Shown: one piece after another, positions 1-8,554 of the stretch
Layout: every line of letters starts with the position of its first letter
How positions within the stretch are numbered: position 1 is the stretch's first letter
From: Bacillus sp. ISL-7
GTDB taxonomy: Bacteria; Bacillota; Bacilli; Bacillales_B; DSM-18226
Assembly: GCF_018613065.1 (NCBI RefSeq)
Contig: NZ_JAGGQW010000066.1
Coordinates: 1-64,000, forward strand
Direction: 5' to 3'
Length of the DNA stretch: 64,000 nt
Notes under the pieces: generated by a model
Told to the model about the DNA's origin: nothing
The model's input: the letters and a program-made list of their open reading frames with translations, nothing else
Databases searched by the model: none
Position numbers and translations under genes: made by a program

Positions 1-147
1 TTATATACACAAGAGTTTGAAGGTGTTGAACAATTTAAACAAGAATTAGCAATTTATATCGATTATTACAATAAAAAACGAATTAAGACAAAATTAAAAG
101 GTTTGAGTCCGGTGCAATACCGTACTCAAACCCTAGAAGCTGCTTAA
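1..147 (+). CDS. IS3-family transposase, C-terminal fragment (cut by window edge)
   Basis: Frame 1 is open from the window edge to a TAA at 145-147, giving the last 48 residues of a protein. The fragment carries the pattern IDYYNKKRI followed by [10 protein letters not shown], which is typical of the end of the integrase (rve) core in IS3/IS150-type OrfB transposases. The upstream part, including the DDE residues, lies outside the window, so activity cannot be judged. An inverted-repeat-like end follows within about 10 bp, which supports an intact right end of an insertion sequence. Confidence 0.85.
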   Translation, partial: LYTQEFEGVEQFKQELAIYIDYYNKKRIKTKLKGLSPVQYRTQTLEAA

Positions 148-157
148 TTAAATTACC

Positions 158-182
158 TGTCTAACTTTTCGGGGTCACTTCA
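158..182 (+). mobile_element. Right terminal inverted repeat of the IS3-family element
   Basis: The sequence TGTCTAACTTTTCGGGGTCA and the following CTTCA match the usual terminal repeat of IS3/IS150-like elements, whose other end reads TGAAGTGACCCCGAAAAGT and so on. It lies 10 bp after the transposase stop and about 11 bp before the ypbE stop codon. The left end and any target duplication are outside the window, so the exact boundary is inferred. Confidence 0.65.
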
Positions 183-193
183 TTTTGGATCGG

Positions 194-907
194 TTAATTG
201 TTTATTGGTATTTTCAAAACCTGCCCTGCATTTAGTTGGTTACTCGTTAGATGGTTTGCCTCCATAATAATTTCCATTCCCTTTGGGGACTGATAATACG
301 TCATTGCTATCCTATAAAGGTTTTCATTTGGTTTAACCGTATGAGAAATGATTTTACTAGCTTCTGGTTCCGTCGATACTACGCTAGTTTCTGATTCTTT
401 TTCTTTTTCACTATTAATATCTGATACCTGAGAATCCGTTTTGTTTTCATTTGTACTCTCGGGTTGAACAGATGTTTCCACAGCCGTTTCAGTTTGTTCT
501 ACTCCGGCGTTAGGTTCTTGGCTAGTTTCTTCTGCATCATTAGCTTCAGAAATTGCTTCCTTCGATTCATCAGGATTTTCTAGTGTTTCCTCGTCATCTT
601 TAGAATTTTCCAAATTAATCGTTTCATACCCTACTGATTCAACTGATAGTTTTTCAACACCATTTATTTTTTTAGCACCGTTACTGTAAGAGATTACACT
701 AAATATGATTATAGGCAGGAGGATAAAGAACAAAACTAATAGACGAATAAGTGGATATTTTAGCTTCCATTTTGTTTTTTTCTTCTTTGGGCGATGTATC
801 TGCTCCCGTGGCGGCAAAACTTCCATGTCTTCGACTTTTTCATTAATTTTTTCTATTCGCTGTTTTAATCTTTCCGCTTGGTCCCTGAATGGTTCTTCAT
901 TATTCAT
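194..907 (-). CDS. ypbE: LysM-domain membrane protein YpbE
   Basis: The 237-residue protein has a basic cytoplasmic N-terminus, one membrane segment at about residues 51-74, a long acidic Glu/Ser/Thr-rich linker, and a C-terminal LysM domain (about 188-235, starting SHTVKPNENLYRIA). The family is expected to bind peptidoglycan from the outer membrane face; its precise role is unknown. It is the last gene of the ypbB-recQ-ypbD-ypbE group and its ATG overlaps the ypbD stop by 4 nt, implying translational coupling. The LysM domain is complete, so the IS insertion just beyond the stop did not truncate it, although it may have removed the native terminator. Confidence 0.85.
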   Translation of the reverse strand: MNNEEPFRDQAERLKQRIEKINEKVEDMEVLPPREQIHRPKKKKTKWKLKYPLIRLLVLFFILLPIIIFSVISYSNGAKKINGVEKLSVESVGYETINLENSKDDEETLENPDESKEAISEANDAEETSQEPNAGVEQTETAVETSVQPESTNENKTDSQVSDINSEKEKESETSVVSTEPEASKIISHTVKPNENLYRIAMTYYQSPKGMEIIMEANHLTSNQLNAGQVLKIPINN

Positions 908-1509
908 GGAGCTACTCCTCCCTGTTCATCTTCTCTGATTGGTCGTATAAATTTTATATATACTCCTAATAAAAAATCAATGACAAAATGCATAACAATT
1001 GTGACTGCTAAATTGTCTGTCCACTGAAATATTAAACCAATAAAAAAACTTAATATAACAATATTTACAAACAAAAACCAATTAAAAAGGTATCGATAGT
1101 GGATGATTGCAAAAATAATACTTGCTAAAATGAGGCCTACTTTTGTTTGAATGATCCCTCTAAACAATAATTCTTCACTAAAAGCTACTAAAAGGGCAAT
1201 GATAAGGATGTGAAACAAATTTCTATTTTTAAATATTCTTTCATTCAAACCGCCATCATCATAAAAGGACGAGGGCAGCGATTTCATTAAAAGTATATCG
1301 ACCATTACCACTGTAATACCGGCAGGGAGTCCGATTGATATAATATGAAAGTCATTCAAAGAAATATTATTTAAATAGGAGAAATGGTCAAAAAATATAA
1401 AACCTAATATCAATGAGATTACACAGAGAATTCCCTGTGTCATGTACAGGTGAAAAAGCAAATCTTTATCCGTTAATTCATTAATTAATTCAAAATACTT
1501 TTTTTTCAT
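904..1509 (-). CDS. ypbD: CPBP-family intramembrane metalloprotease YpbD
   Basis: This 201-residue polytopic membrane protein has the three CPBP/ABI motifs: EELLFR (E112, E113, R117), FAIIH (H137) and HFVID (H174, D178). The family includes CAAX-type prenyl proteases and bacterial immunity proteins; the substrate here is unknown. The start overlaps the recQ stop and the stop overlaps the ypbE start, each by 4 nt, so it belongs to the same operon. Length is close to that of the B. subtilis protein. Confidence 0.85.
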   Translation of the reverse strand: MKKKYFELINELTDKDLLFHLYMTQGILCVISLILGFIFFDHFSYLNNISLNDFHIISIGLPAGITVVMVDILLMKSLPSSFYDDGGLNERIFKNRNLFHILIIALLVAFSEELLFRGIIQTKVGLILASIIFAIIHYRYLFNWFLFVNIVILSFFIGLIFQWTDNLAVTIVMHFVIDFLLGVYIKFIRPIREDEQGGVAP

Positions 1510-3020
1510 TCCCTCAACTCACAATTGATTAGAATTTTAGCAAGATAGTCGTTCCAGTTTTTTTCATTTGTTTTTACTGAAGGAAAATGATTAGAATTAA
1601 TATTTTGATAATCATTTATTTGAAGCCCGCAAATGTCGCAGCATGGATTTAGCTTGTTAGACAATATTTCATCAAAATAATGTAAAATATATTCACGTCT
1701 GCAAGAATTGGTTTCAATCCATTTTTTCATGCAATAAATATTATTTTTCTTAATGGATAATCTTTCCTTAACAAAATCATTAATTGTGCATTGTAATTTT
1801 TCAAGGCTAGCCATTTCTAGAAATGAATTATTTACAAAGTCCTCAACAATCCTCCATTGAATCTCGGTAAAACCGCCAAGCTCCATTAGTTTCGTATTTA
1901 GATTGACCTTTCCATCCTTCAGAAGATGGTCATGTTCTACCTTTTTAAACAACCAGTCTATTTGCTGTTCAGATGGCAATTCATTCTCTGCAAGCTGGAT
2001 TGGAAGCTGTTCATCCCCTGGCGAATATAAAAGGATGGCAATACTCGGTTCGCCATCACGACCTGCCCTTCCGATTTCCTGTAGAAAAGATTCTATTTGC
2101 ATTGGCATGTGATAGTGAATAATAAAACGGATATTTTCTTTATTAATACCCATGCCAAAAGCACTCGTAGCACATATTACATCTAATTGCCCATAGATAA
2201 ACTGTTGTTGAATCAGTATTCTTGTATTTTGATCCAATCCGCCATGATAGGCCATTGACTGACAGATACCTTTTTCTGTTAGTAAGGTCGCCATCTGTTC
2301 AGCAGCTTTTTTACTTGAAAAATAAATAATTCCCGGTTTTTTCAATTTGGCAACAAACTCGAGGACACTGGCTTGTTTATCGCGATAATCAAATAGTTCT
2401 TTTACATAAAAGCCGATATTGGGTCGGTCGATGGTCGATTCTATTTTTACTATTTCCTCTAAATCAAGTGAAGCAACAATGTCCTGTCGTACCTTTATTG
2501 TAGCTGTCGCTGTCAGTGCAAGCGTTAGTGGATTACCGAATTTCTTTCGAATCTCACCTAGTTTTGAATAATCCGGGCGAAAATCAAAGCCCCATTGGGA
2601 AATACAATGGGCTTCATCTACAACAAACAATGCAATCGTAAGCTCTTGAAGTTTACGAAGGATAAAGGGAACTCTCAACATTTCAGGTGATATGAAGATA
2701 AATTTATATTGACTTAAATGATGAAGGGCCCTATTTCTTTCCTCTCCCGAAAGAAAGGAGTTTAAAGCAATGACTCTTTTTTCACCAAATCTTTTAAATT
2801 GTTCCACTTGATCCTGCATTAATGATAGAAGAGGAGAAATAATTAAAATGTGCCCATCTAAAATAATCCCAGGAAGTTGGTAACACAGGGATTTTCCAGT
2901 TCCAGTTGGGAGCATTGCCAGTGTATGCTGCCCAGCAAGAATGGAGGTGATTACCTCTTTTTGTCCAGTCTTAAACGTTTGATAACCAAAATGTTTTTTT
3001 AAAACCTTTTCTAATTCCAT
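1506..3020 (-). CDS. recQ: ATP-dependent DNA helicase RecQ (short, RecS type)
   Basis: A 504-residue superfamily 2 helicase that unwinds DNA 3' to 5' in recombination and fork repair. Visible motifs are Walker A TGTGKS (residues 39-44), the DEAH box (135-138) followed by the RecQ-specific CISQWGFDFRPDY, ALTATA, and a C-terminal zinc site with spaced cysteines ending CCDIC. There is no room for a HRDC domain, so it is the short Bacillus form. Its ATG shares one base with the ypbB stop (TAATG), showing tight coupling with the HTH protein upstream. Confidence 0.92.
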   Translation of the reverse strand: MELEKVLKKHFGYQTFKTGQKEVITSILAGQHTLAMLPTGTGKSLCYQLPGIILDGHILIISPLLSLMQDQVEQFKRFGEKRVIALNSFLSGEERNRALHHLSQYKFIFISPEMLRVPFILRKLQELTIALFVVDEAHCISQWGFDFRPDYSKLGEIRKKFGNPLTLALTATATIKVRQDIVASLDLEEIVKIESTIDRPNIGFYVKELFDYRDKQASVLEFVAKLKKPGIIYFSSKKAAEQMATLLTEKGICQSMAYHGGLDQNTRILIQQQFIYGQLDVICATSAFGMGINKENIRFIIHYHMPMQIESFLQEIGRAGRDGEPSIAILLYSPGDEQLPIQLAENELPSEQQIDWLFKKVEHDHLLKDGKVNLNTKLMELGGFTEIQWRIVEDFVNNSFLEMASLEKLQCTINDFVKERLSIKKNNIYCMKKWIETNSCRREYILHYFDEILSNKLNPCCDICGLQINDYQNINSNHFPSVKTNEKNWNDYLAKILINCELRE

Positions 3021-4057
3021 TATCTATCACCATATTTCGCTAAAACTAACCTTATTTGAAAATAAGTAGCAGCACCTACTTTTTCTTTTATCACTTTTAG
3101 CTGTTTGGTTACTTTTTGCCGCGAAACTTCCAAAATCTTATTTTGTAACGCACTATCGACGTATGTATCAATGGAAAAATCCTTTACATTTAAGGCTAAT
3201 TCAACAAGATGATCTTCTATTGTACTTAACTTTAAGTGTCTAAGATTTGCAATCATATCAAGGCTATATCCTTGTAATAATAATGCCTGTGTTTTCCTTG
3301 AGGAAAGGGTTAATTCATCATCTTGCATTAGATCATGGATAAGATAAGGTAAAATTTTAAACTGATTACCGTCTTCCATTATTTTTTGAATCAAGTAATG
3401 AAGGGTATTAGTAAAACCAATCTGATAATCATGAAAATCTAACTTCAGCTTTTTTGCTACTTGAAGAGGGGTTAATCCAATCTGCTGAAAACCAGTTAAC
3501 CGAAAGACTAAAAGTGATGGGTCCATGTCTTTCACTGTATTAAAACATTCATTTAACTCTGAATAGACAGCAGTCCCCATCTCCATCCTAGGTACGGTGA
3601 TATCCTTTAGAGCAGCTTTTAACCAGATATGGACGTCTTTGTTTTTTTGAATGGGTATATATCTTGATTCCCTAAAAGCAAGATTGGATACTACCTGAAT
3701 TAGTAGGGACAATCTTTCCCAAAATAGAGAGGATATTTGATGAAAGGTCCAGCCATTTATATATTTGGGCAATGGTTTGTTTTCTAGAAGTGTCATTCCA
3801 GAGGTCGTTACATCATATCGTTGTTCCCCTATATTTATTAACCAATTTTTTTCTACCATTGATTGATGTATTTCATCAAAGGAGTCCCTTGTTAATTGCT
3901 CATAAATCCCAAAAAATTTTTTTAATGAAAATAGGTGGGCGTCTTGGATAGTTTGTGATGATTTTTTTCCATTCAACAGGTGATAGACGGAGTAAATCGT
4001 CCGTTCCCTGTTTAATTGTTTGACACTATAAAGGATAATGGATTCAAGTTGCATCAT
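3020..4057 (-). CDS. ypbB: YpbB, helicase-associated helix-turn-helix protein
   Basis: The 345-residue protein matches YpbB in length and position. The C-terminal third, around LQGYSLDMIANLRHLKLST, looks like the helicase-type helix-turn-helix (HTH_40), a domain found fused at the C-terminus of long RecQ proteins elsewhere. Here it sits in a separate gene directly upstream of a RecQ that lacks such an extension, so a joint function with RecQ is likely but is inference. Start codon ATG; it is first in its operon and divergent from fer. Confidence 0.75.
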   Translation of the reverse strand: MMQLESIILYSVKQLNRERTIYSVYHLLNGKKSSQTIQDAHLFSLKKFFGIYEQLTRDSFDEIHQSMVEKNWLINIGEQRYDVTTSGMTLLENKPLPKYINGWTFHQISSLFWERLSLLIQVVSNLAFRESRYIPIQKNKDVHIWLKAALKDITVPRMEMGTAVYSELNECFNTVKDMDPSLLVFRLTGFQQIGLTPLQVAKKLKLDFHDYQIGFTNTLHYLIQKIMEDGNQFKILPYLIHDLMQDDELTLSSRKTQALLLQGYSLDMIANLRHLKLSTIEDHLVELALNVKDFSIDTYVDSALQNKILEVSRQKVTKQLKVIKEKVGAATYFQIRLVLAKYGDR

Positions 4058-4207
4058 ACTAAGTCCCCCGCCGTTTTTCGTACATTATCGACAAAATATC
4101 CATTTTTCTTCTTTATTCTACCATGAAATAATGTAGATTGTTGCCCAAAAATGTGGAAGAATTAGAAATTCAACTATATAATCTACAGGTATATGGGTAT
4201 TTTTCTA

Positions 4208-4236
4208 TTGAAAAGTTATCGATACAGTTTTACAAT
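4208..4236 (+). promoter_or_regulatory. Sigma-A-type promoter of fer
   Basis: TTGAAA at 4208-4213 and TACAAT at 4231-4236 are separated by 17 bp. Transcription would begin near 4243, about 75 nt upstream of the fer start. The match to the vegetative consensus is good; no experiment supports it here. Confidence 0.65.
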
Positions 4237-4267
4237 AGATATGAGTTATCCGTTTTCAATTTGATAA

Positions 4268-4567
<300 letters not shown>

Positions 4568-4596
4568 TATTTAGGTAAAACAAATGTTAAGCTACT

Positions 4597-4633
4597 ACCT
4601 CTCTCCTTTTTAAGGTGAGAGGTTTTAATTTTT
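4597..4633 (+). terminator. Intrinsic terminator of fer
   Basis: The arms ACCTCTC and GAGAGGT enclose a short loop and are followed by a T-rich tract, 30 nt after the fer stop. Confidence 0.8.
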
Positions 4634-4634
4634 T

Positions 4635-4673
4635 ACAAAAAAACAACAGGAGTAATGAGTCCATCCTGTTGTT
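4635..4673 (-). terminator. Intrinsic terminator of ribU
   Basis: Perfect 10-bp arms AACAACAGGA (4642-4651) and TCCTGTTGTT (4664-4673) read on the minus strand into a run of T. It lies immediately downstream of the ribU stop. Confidence 0.85.
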
Positions 4674-4681
4674 TTTATTTA

Positions 4682-5266
4682 TTAGACGCTTTTAATTGTT
4701 GTGTTCTTATTAATCCATGCCTGCATCCGAATGAACAGAAGCATAAAGATGGATGACATCATAACACCTTTTATTAAGTTAAAAGGTAAGATAGCAGGGA
4801 CTACCAGATTACGCATATCAGGGAATCCCATAAGAGCAGTATAAGCCGGTAAAATGAAGAAGTAATTTAACAAACTCATCATTACCGCCATTATAGCTGT
4901 CCCGGCGATTAACGCTAATGTCATACCTTTTCTAGTTTTGAGTCTATTATATACGAAATATGTTGGCAGGATAAACACAATGCCAGCAGCAAAATTGGCT
5001 ATATGGCCAACAGGAATTCCTGTAAAACTTCCTGTTTGAATATAATTAAGGACATTTTTAAAAAACTCAACTAATATTCCTGCAATTGGTCCAAAAATCA
5101 ATGTGGCAATTAATGCTGGGATGTCGCTGAAATCGACAAACAAGAAATTTGGGAATAAAGGCAATGGAAATTGTATTAGCATTAACAGAAATGCAATACT
5201 GCTCAACATTCCAATTGACACATAAGCCCTTACATTCATTTTCCTCTGTTTCTTCATCTTCTTCAT
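4682..5266 (-). CDS. ribU: Riboflavin ECF transporter substrate-binding subunit RibU
   Basis: A 194-residue, strongly hydrophobic protein with about six membrane segments, matching the S component of the energy-coupling-factor riboflavin transporter (FmnP/YpaA). It binds riboflavin and works with the shared EcfA-A'-T module, which is not in this window. The FMN riboswitch and attenuator directly upstream confirm the substrate class. The ATG at 5266 is preceded by AAGGAGAG. It forms a single-gene unit with its own terminator. Confidence 0.93.
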   Translation of the reverse strand: MKKMKKQRKMNVRAYVSIGMLSSIAFLLMLIQFPLPLFPNFLFVDFSDIPALIATLIFGPIAGILVEFFKNVLNYIQTGSFTGIPVGHIANFAAGIVFILPTYFVYNRLKTRKGMTLALIAGTAIMAVMMSLLNYFFILPAYTALMGFPDMRNLVVPAILPFNLIKGVMMSSIFMLLFIRMQAWINKNTTIKSV

Positions 5267-5335
5267 CTTCCTCTCTCCTTTTTTGATCCATCGCGTTTAG
5301 GAAGAGAGGTTCAGCAAACAGTCGAGACCTAAGTA

Positions 5336-5374
5336 AATAAAAACTCCCTCAAGAAAATATACTTGAGGGAGTTT
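5336..5374 (-). terminator. Riboswitch-controlled attenuator upstream of ribU
   Basis: Perfect 13-bp arms AAACTCCCTCAAG (5341-5353) and CTTGAGGGAGTTT (5362-5374) are followed on the minus strand by a T tract. It sits between the FMN aptamer and the ribU start, so it is the expression platform: FMN binding should favour this terminator. Confidence 0.85.
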
Positions 5375-5433
5375 ACAAAGGCACGCTTAATAAACGTTCA
5401 TTAAACATTAATTTTTTGAACGTCTGCAGAACC

Positions 5434-5560
5434 TCCATCTTCTCCCATCCAGACTATACTGTCGGCTTTGGAATCACACCAAATCCTGCCAAAACGGCTC
5501 GCGGGCTTATGAGTTTCACTCAAATACCGCCGATCGGGAATTTCACCCTGCCCCGAAGAT
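5434..5560 (-). promoter_or_regulatory. FMN riboswitch (RFN element)
   Basis: On the minus strand the conserved RFN landmarks appear in order: CTTCGGGGCAGGGTGAAATT, then CCCGATCGGCGGTAT, then GCCGACAGTATAGTC ending in GGATGGGAGAAGATGG. These form the six-arm aptamer that binds flavin mononucleotide. With the hairpin at 5336-5374 it should repress ribU when FMN is abundant. Confidence 0.97.
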
Positions 5561-5664
5561 AGATCGATATTTAATTACAATTATAATTATACTGCTTTCT
5601 GCATTTTTTGTTAAGTAAATGGTTTACGTTTTAACGCATTTGTAACTTTTAAAGTTGATTCTAC

Positions 5665-5693
5665 AAAAAAGCCGCAGACAATTGAGTCCACGG
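5665..5693 (-). terminator. Terminator of the M23/LysM gene
   Basis: Arms CCGTGGAC and GTCTGCGG pair over 8 bp, two of them G-U, and run on the minus strand into six T. It lies just past the stop of the endopeptidase gene. Confidence 0.65.
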
Positions 5694-5706
5694 GTTGTTT
5701 ATTATC

Positions 5707-6462
5707 TCAATTTACATTTAATACTTGCTTAGGTTTAATAAGATCCGAGGACAGATGGTTAAGTTGTTTAATACGTGTTACCGTCATATTTCTTTTCCTC
5801 GAAATGGAGTACAATGTGTCGCCTTGTTTGACGATATATTGCTTTTTTCCCTTCTCAGTTTTGTCTTCCTTTTGAAGTTTTACATGGGAGCTTGCTTCTA
5901 ATACATCGTCATTGATTCCAGCTATTCCACCCTGTACATTCTCGCCTGTGTCCGCTTTTCCTAAGAACTTTTCTGGATCCAATGCATATTTCTTATCATA
6001 TCTCCACTCATGCTGGTGGGTTTCAAAATGAAGATGGGTCCCAGTAGCTTGTCCCGTTCTCCCCATTTTCCCTATTACGGTTCCCTGCTTAATACTTTGA
6101 CCTTCTAATACAGTTCGCTTGTTTAAATGGGCATAGACCGTAACAAAATGACTTGGATGTTTTATAAATACTACATTTCCGTATGTATTCGAATAATAGG
6201 ATTTAACTACTTGACCATCATCGACGGCAAGAACAGGGGTGTTCAATTTTCCAGCAATATCAATTCCCTTATGTTTACCCATTCTCGTTCCATATGTATC
6301 AGAAATAATACCGTCTGCAGGCCATATCCACCCATCCTTTATCTCTTTCTCATCCTTCATACTTGCTTCGGAATGTATTCCACCTAAAAATAACAAACTG
6401 ACACATAGCGCCATAATTAGGGCAATAAGAACCCTTTTTATGTAGTCTCGCATTTTCTTCAT
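5707..6462 (-). CDS. Secreted M23 peptidoglycan endopeptidase with C-terminal LysM
   Basis: The 251-residue protein begins with a signal or anchor segment (about residues 9-30), then an LytM/M23 domain (about 45-165) with zinc ligands H64 and D68 (HKGID) and H145 (HLHFE), plus conserved H112 (YAHL) and H143, and ends with a LysM domain (about 208-251). It should cleave peptide cross-links in the cell wall or spore cortex. It is monocistronic, flanked by terminators. The architecture resembles sporulation and cell-separation endopeptidases, but I cannot assign a named orthologue. Confidence 0.85.
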   Translation of the reverse strand: MKKMRDYIKRVLIALIMALCVSLLFLGGIHSEASMKDEKEIKDGWIWPADGIISDTYGTRMGKHKGIDIAGKLNTPVLAVDDGQVVKSYYSNTYGNVVFIKHPSHFVTVYAHLNKRTVLEGQSIKQGTVIGKMGRTGQATGTHLHFETHQHEWRYDKKYALDPEKFLGKADTGENVQGGIAGINDDVLEASSHVKLQKEDKTEKGKKQYIVKQGDTLYSISRKRNMTVTRIKQLNHLSSDLIKPKQVLNVN

Positions 6463-6593
6463 TCAACCTCCTTAGTTCTTTTCCTCCTCCACACCATATG
6501 TTAGTTGTTTCACCTTTAGAACCATATACCTTGGTGGAGGAGCGATTAGACATACTTGTTATAATTTGGAGATTATAGTTATTTTATTCATGA

Positions 6594-6621
6594 TAAAAAA
6601 AATCAACCACTAGGGTTGATT
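6594..6621 (-). terminator. Terminator of sigX-rsiX
   Basis: 8-bp arms AATCAACC (6601-6608) and GGTTGATT (6614-6621), followed on the minus strand by a run of T, immediately downstream of rsiX. Confidence 0.85.
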
Positions 6622-6630
6622 GAAAAATAA

Positions 6631-7806
6631 TTATTGAAGCGTCTGTAGGTTTGGAGCACGCGGGACTTTATTTTCCTTTGATAGGTCAAATATTCCAATT
6701 TTTTTTATAGGCGAATTTTTTATAATGACCTTTTCTAAACCAAATTCTTTAGCTGTTAATAACAAGGACTCATAAGCGTTAATTGTAACTTGGTCTTCTC
6801 GTAGACTCGAATTTTCATCTATTGTAACAAGTAAAGTTTTTTCTTTAATGGATACATCCTTAATCGGCAGAGCTGGAAAAAGTGAACTTTTTAACCCTAA
6901 TAAGGGCTGATCATTCTTCATTGCCTCCAAAGCCCTATTAATATCAGTATACGTCTCTATTGATGGAACTAAGTAGGGGATTTCACTATCTTTGGAAAAA
7001 TAAAAAAAGAAGGCATGATTCTTCTTTTGGACGACTTCAATTTCCTCTTTCCTGCCAAGATTCCCTAGTTCAATTCCAGGCTCACCATTTGTTGAAAATC
7101 GGATTTTTTTTATGTTACTGTTCGAAGAAATATCTTTTTGTAATACATTCATAAAATTTGTTTCTGTTGTTGATCCTTGGCCGTACTGATGGGTTGACGG
7201 CACATCAACCAAAACAGTTTTATTTTTTTTATCAAGCCTCAGCGTAGCATTAAGTGGATAAAATTCGCTTAAACCCCATTCTTCTTCCTTTAAACTCACC
7301 ATGTTTTCATTAAATATAGTTAGCCATGATTTATCATTTGAAGCATTTACTATAGTGGAAACAGGAACAAGTATTTGCGCTTGTGGATCTGGAATCCAAT
7401 ATGTTAAGACCCTTCCATTGCCTACTTCATCATCATAGACTGCTGTTTTCAAAAGTTCATTATTCTCAGCTGCTGAAAAGGTCTTTGCTTTTAAATTGTC
7501 ATCTTCTTTTTTCAAAGCACTGGTGGAATCTTCATCCGCTGTTTGCATTTCCTGCCCAGATGAAGCATTTTTTTGACTTGATTTATCCTCTGAGTATTGG
7601 GTTCCGACCATTAATTTAGGAACTAAGATGAAAAAAATGAGCAATGCACATGCAGTAGCGAGGCCAGGCAGGAGCCATTGTTTTATTTTTGTCTTTTTTA
7701 TAGAAAGATTCTGATAAATGTCACGAGGATTGCGATCATCTTGTATTTTGGGCATTTGCCTTAATAGTTCTTCGAGCTGCTTATCGCTCCACTCTGACTT
7801 TTTCAC
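6631..7806 (-). CDS. rsiX: Anti-sigma-X factor RsiX
   Basis: The 391-residue protein has a cytoplasmic N-terminal region, one membrane segment (about 45-66) and a large extracytoplasmic part whose middle resembles the GerMN domain (LQKDISSNSNIKKIRF). It should hold sigma-X inactive at the membrane until an envelope signal. The GTG start at 7806 has GGAGGGAG upstream and lies inside the sigX 3' end, overlapping by 26 nt, which is typical of a sigma/anti-sigma pair. It is slightly longer than the B. subtilis protein. Confidence 0.87.
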   Translation of the reverse strand: MKKSEWSDKQLEELLRQMPKIQDDRNPRDIYQNLSIKKTKIKQWLLPGLATACALLIFFILVPKLMVGTQYSEDKSSQKNASSGQEMQTADEDSTSALKKEDDNLKAKTFSAAENNELLKTAVYDDEVGNGRVLTYWIPDPQAQILVPVSTIVNASNDKSWLTIFNENMVSLKEEEWGLSEFYPLNATLRLDKKNKTVLVDVPSTHQYGQGSTTETNFMNVLQKDISSNSNIKKIRFSTNGEPGIELGNLGRKEEIEVVQKKNHAFFFYFSKDSEIPYLVPSIETYTDINRALEAMKNDQPLLGLKSSLFPALPIKDVSIKEKTLLVTIDENSSLREDQVTINAYESLLLTAKEFGLEKVIIKNSPIKKIGIFDLSKENKVPRAPNLQTLQ

Positions 7807-8335
7807 TAGCCGCTCCCTCCTTCTGATAAGACATTTCCATATGTTTCTTCAATACCTTTAACGAACGGTGCTGTGTCGTTTTCACCTTGCTTTCTGTCCA
7901 GCCTAATGCTTGGGCTGTTTCAACAATCGATAAATCTTGAATATATCGAAGAATAATAACAGCTCTTTGATCCATTGTGCAATATTCTAGACAGTTGTAA
8001 ACCCACCTTATTTCTTCCTTTAGTACCGTGATTTCTTCTGGTATAGGATATCCATCTTTCAGCTGATCGGTGGACCAATCAAATTTTTCGAGTAAACGTT
8101 CTTTCCATCCCTTTTGTTTTCGGAAGAAGTCAATGGCTACATTTCTTGCAATCGAAAACAACCAGGTTTTCTCACTGCTTTTCCCTTCAAAACGGCGATA
8201 AGATTTAAAGACTCTTATATAGACTTCTTGGACAAGATCCTCGGCATGTTCTTTGTTCCTGACCATATAAAATAGAAATTGAAAAACGTCATGATGATAT
8301 TTTTGGTAAAGTTCATCGAAAACGGAGTCCATCAA
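7781..8335 (-). CDS. sigX: ECF RNA polymerase sigma factor SigX
   Basis: A 184-residue ECF sigma factor with region 2 at about 20-85 (DLVQEVYIRVF, TWLFSIARNVAIDFFRK) and region 4 at about 115-170 (VETAQALGWTESKVKTTQHR). In B. subtilis SigX controls cell-surface modification and resistance to cationic peptides. Position between resDE and rsiX supports the assignment. Either of two adjacent ATGs could be the start. The upstream ECF promoter suggests autoregulation. Confidence 0.92.
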   Translation of the reverse strand: MMDSVFDELYQKYHHDVFQFLFYMVRNKEHAEDLVQEVYIRVFKSYRRFEGKSSEKTWLFSIARNVAIDFFRKQKGWKERLLEKFDWSTDQLKDGYPIPEEITVLKEEIRWVYNCLEYCTMDQRAVIILRYIQDLSIVETAQALGWTESKVKTTQHRSLKVLKKHMEMSYQKEGAASEKVRVER

Positions 8336-8357
8336 TTCCCCTCCCCGTTCATAATAT

Positions 8358-8384
8358 TAGTCGATTTATATGTATAAAAAGTTT
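8358..8384 (-). promoter_or_regulatory. ECF-sigma promoter of sigX (autoregulatory)
   Basis: On the minus strand TGAAAC (8384-8379) and CGAC (8361-8358) are spaced by 17 bp. The sigma-X consensus is TGTAAC, 17 bp, CGAC, so one base differs. It ends 22 bp upstream of the sigX start, consistent with autoregulation. Confidence 0.75.
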
Positions 8385-8457
8385 CACCTTATAAATATAG
8401 ACTTTTTTGTGACAAAAAGGAAGGTATAAATTGGAATTCATTTCCTAAAAAATTGAT

Positions 8458-8486
8458 ACAAAAAACTCATCCTGTTAAAGGATGAG
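8458..8486 (-). terminator. Terminator of resDE
   Basis: 8-bp arms CTCATCCT and AGGATGAG with a 5-nt loop, followed on the minus strand by TTTTTT, downstream of resE and upstream of the sigX promoter. Confidence 0.85.
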
Positions 8487-8554
8487 CACATAGCTTTCTA
8501 TTTTTATTGTTCCTCGTGAATCAAGAACAATCGGCAAAATACTTGTTCATTTTA

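Noticed and set aside
5067..5291. 74-codon minus-strand frame upstream and inside ribU
   Set aside because: Overlaps ribU out of frame; the membrane-protein frame and riboswitch context clearly favour ribU.
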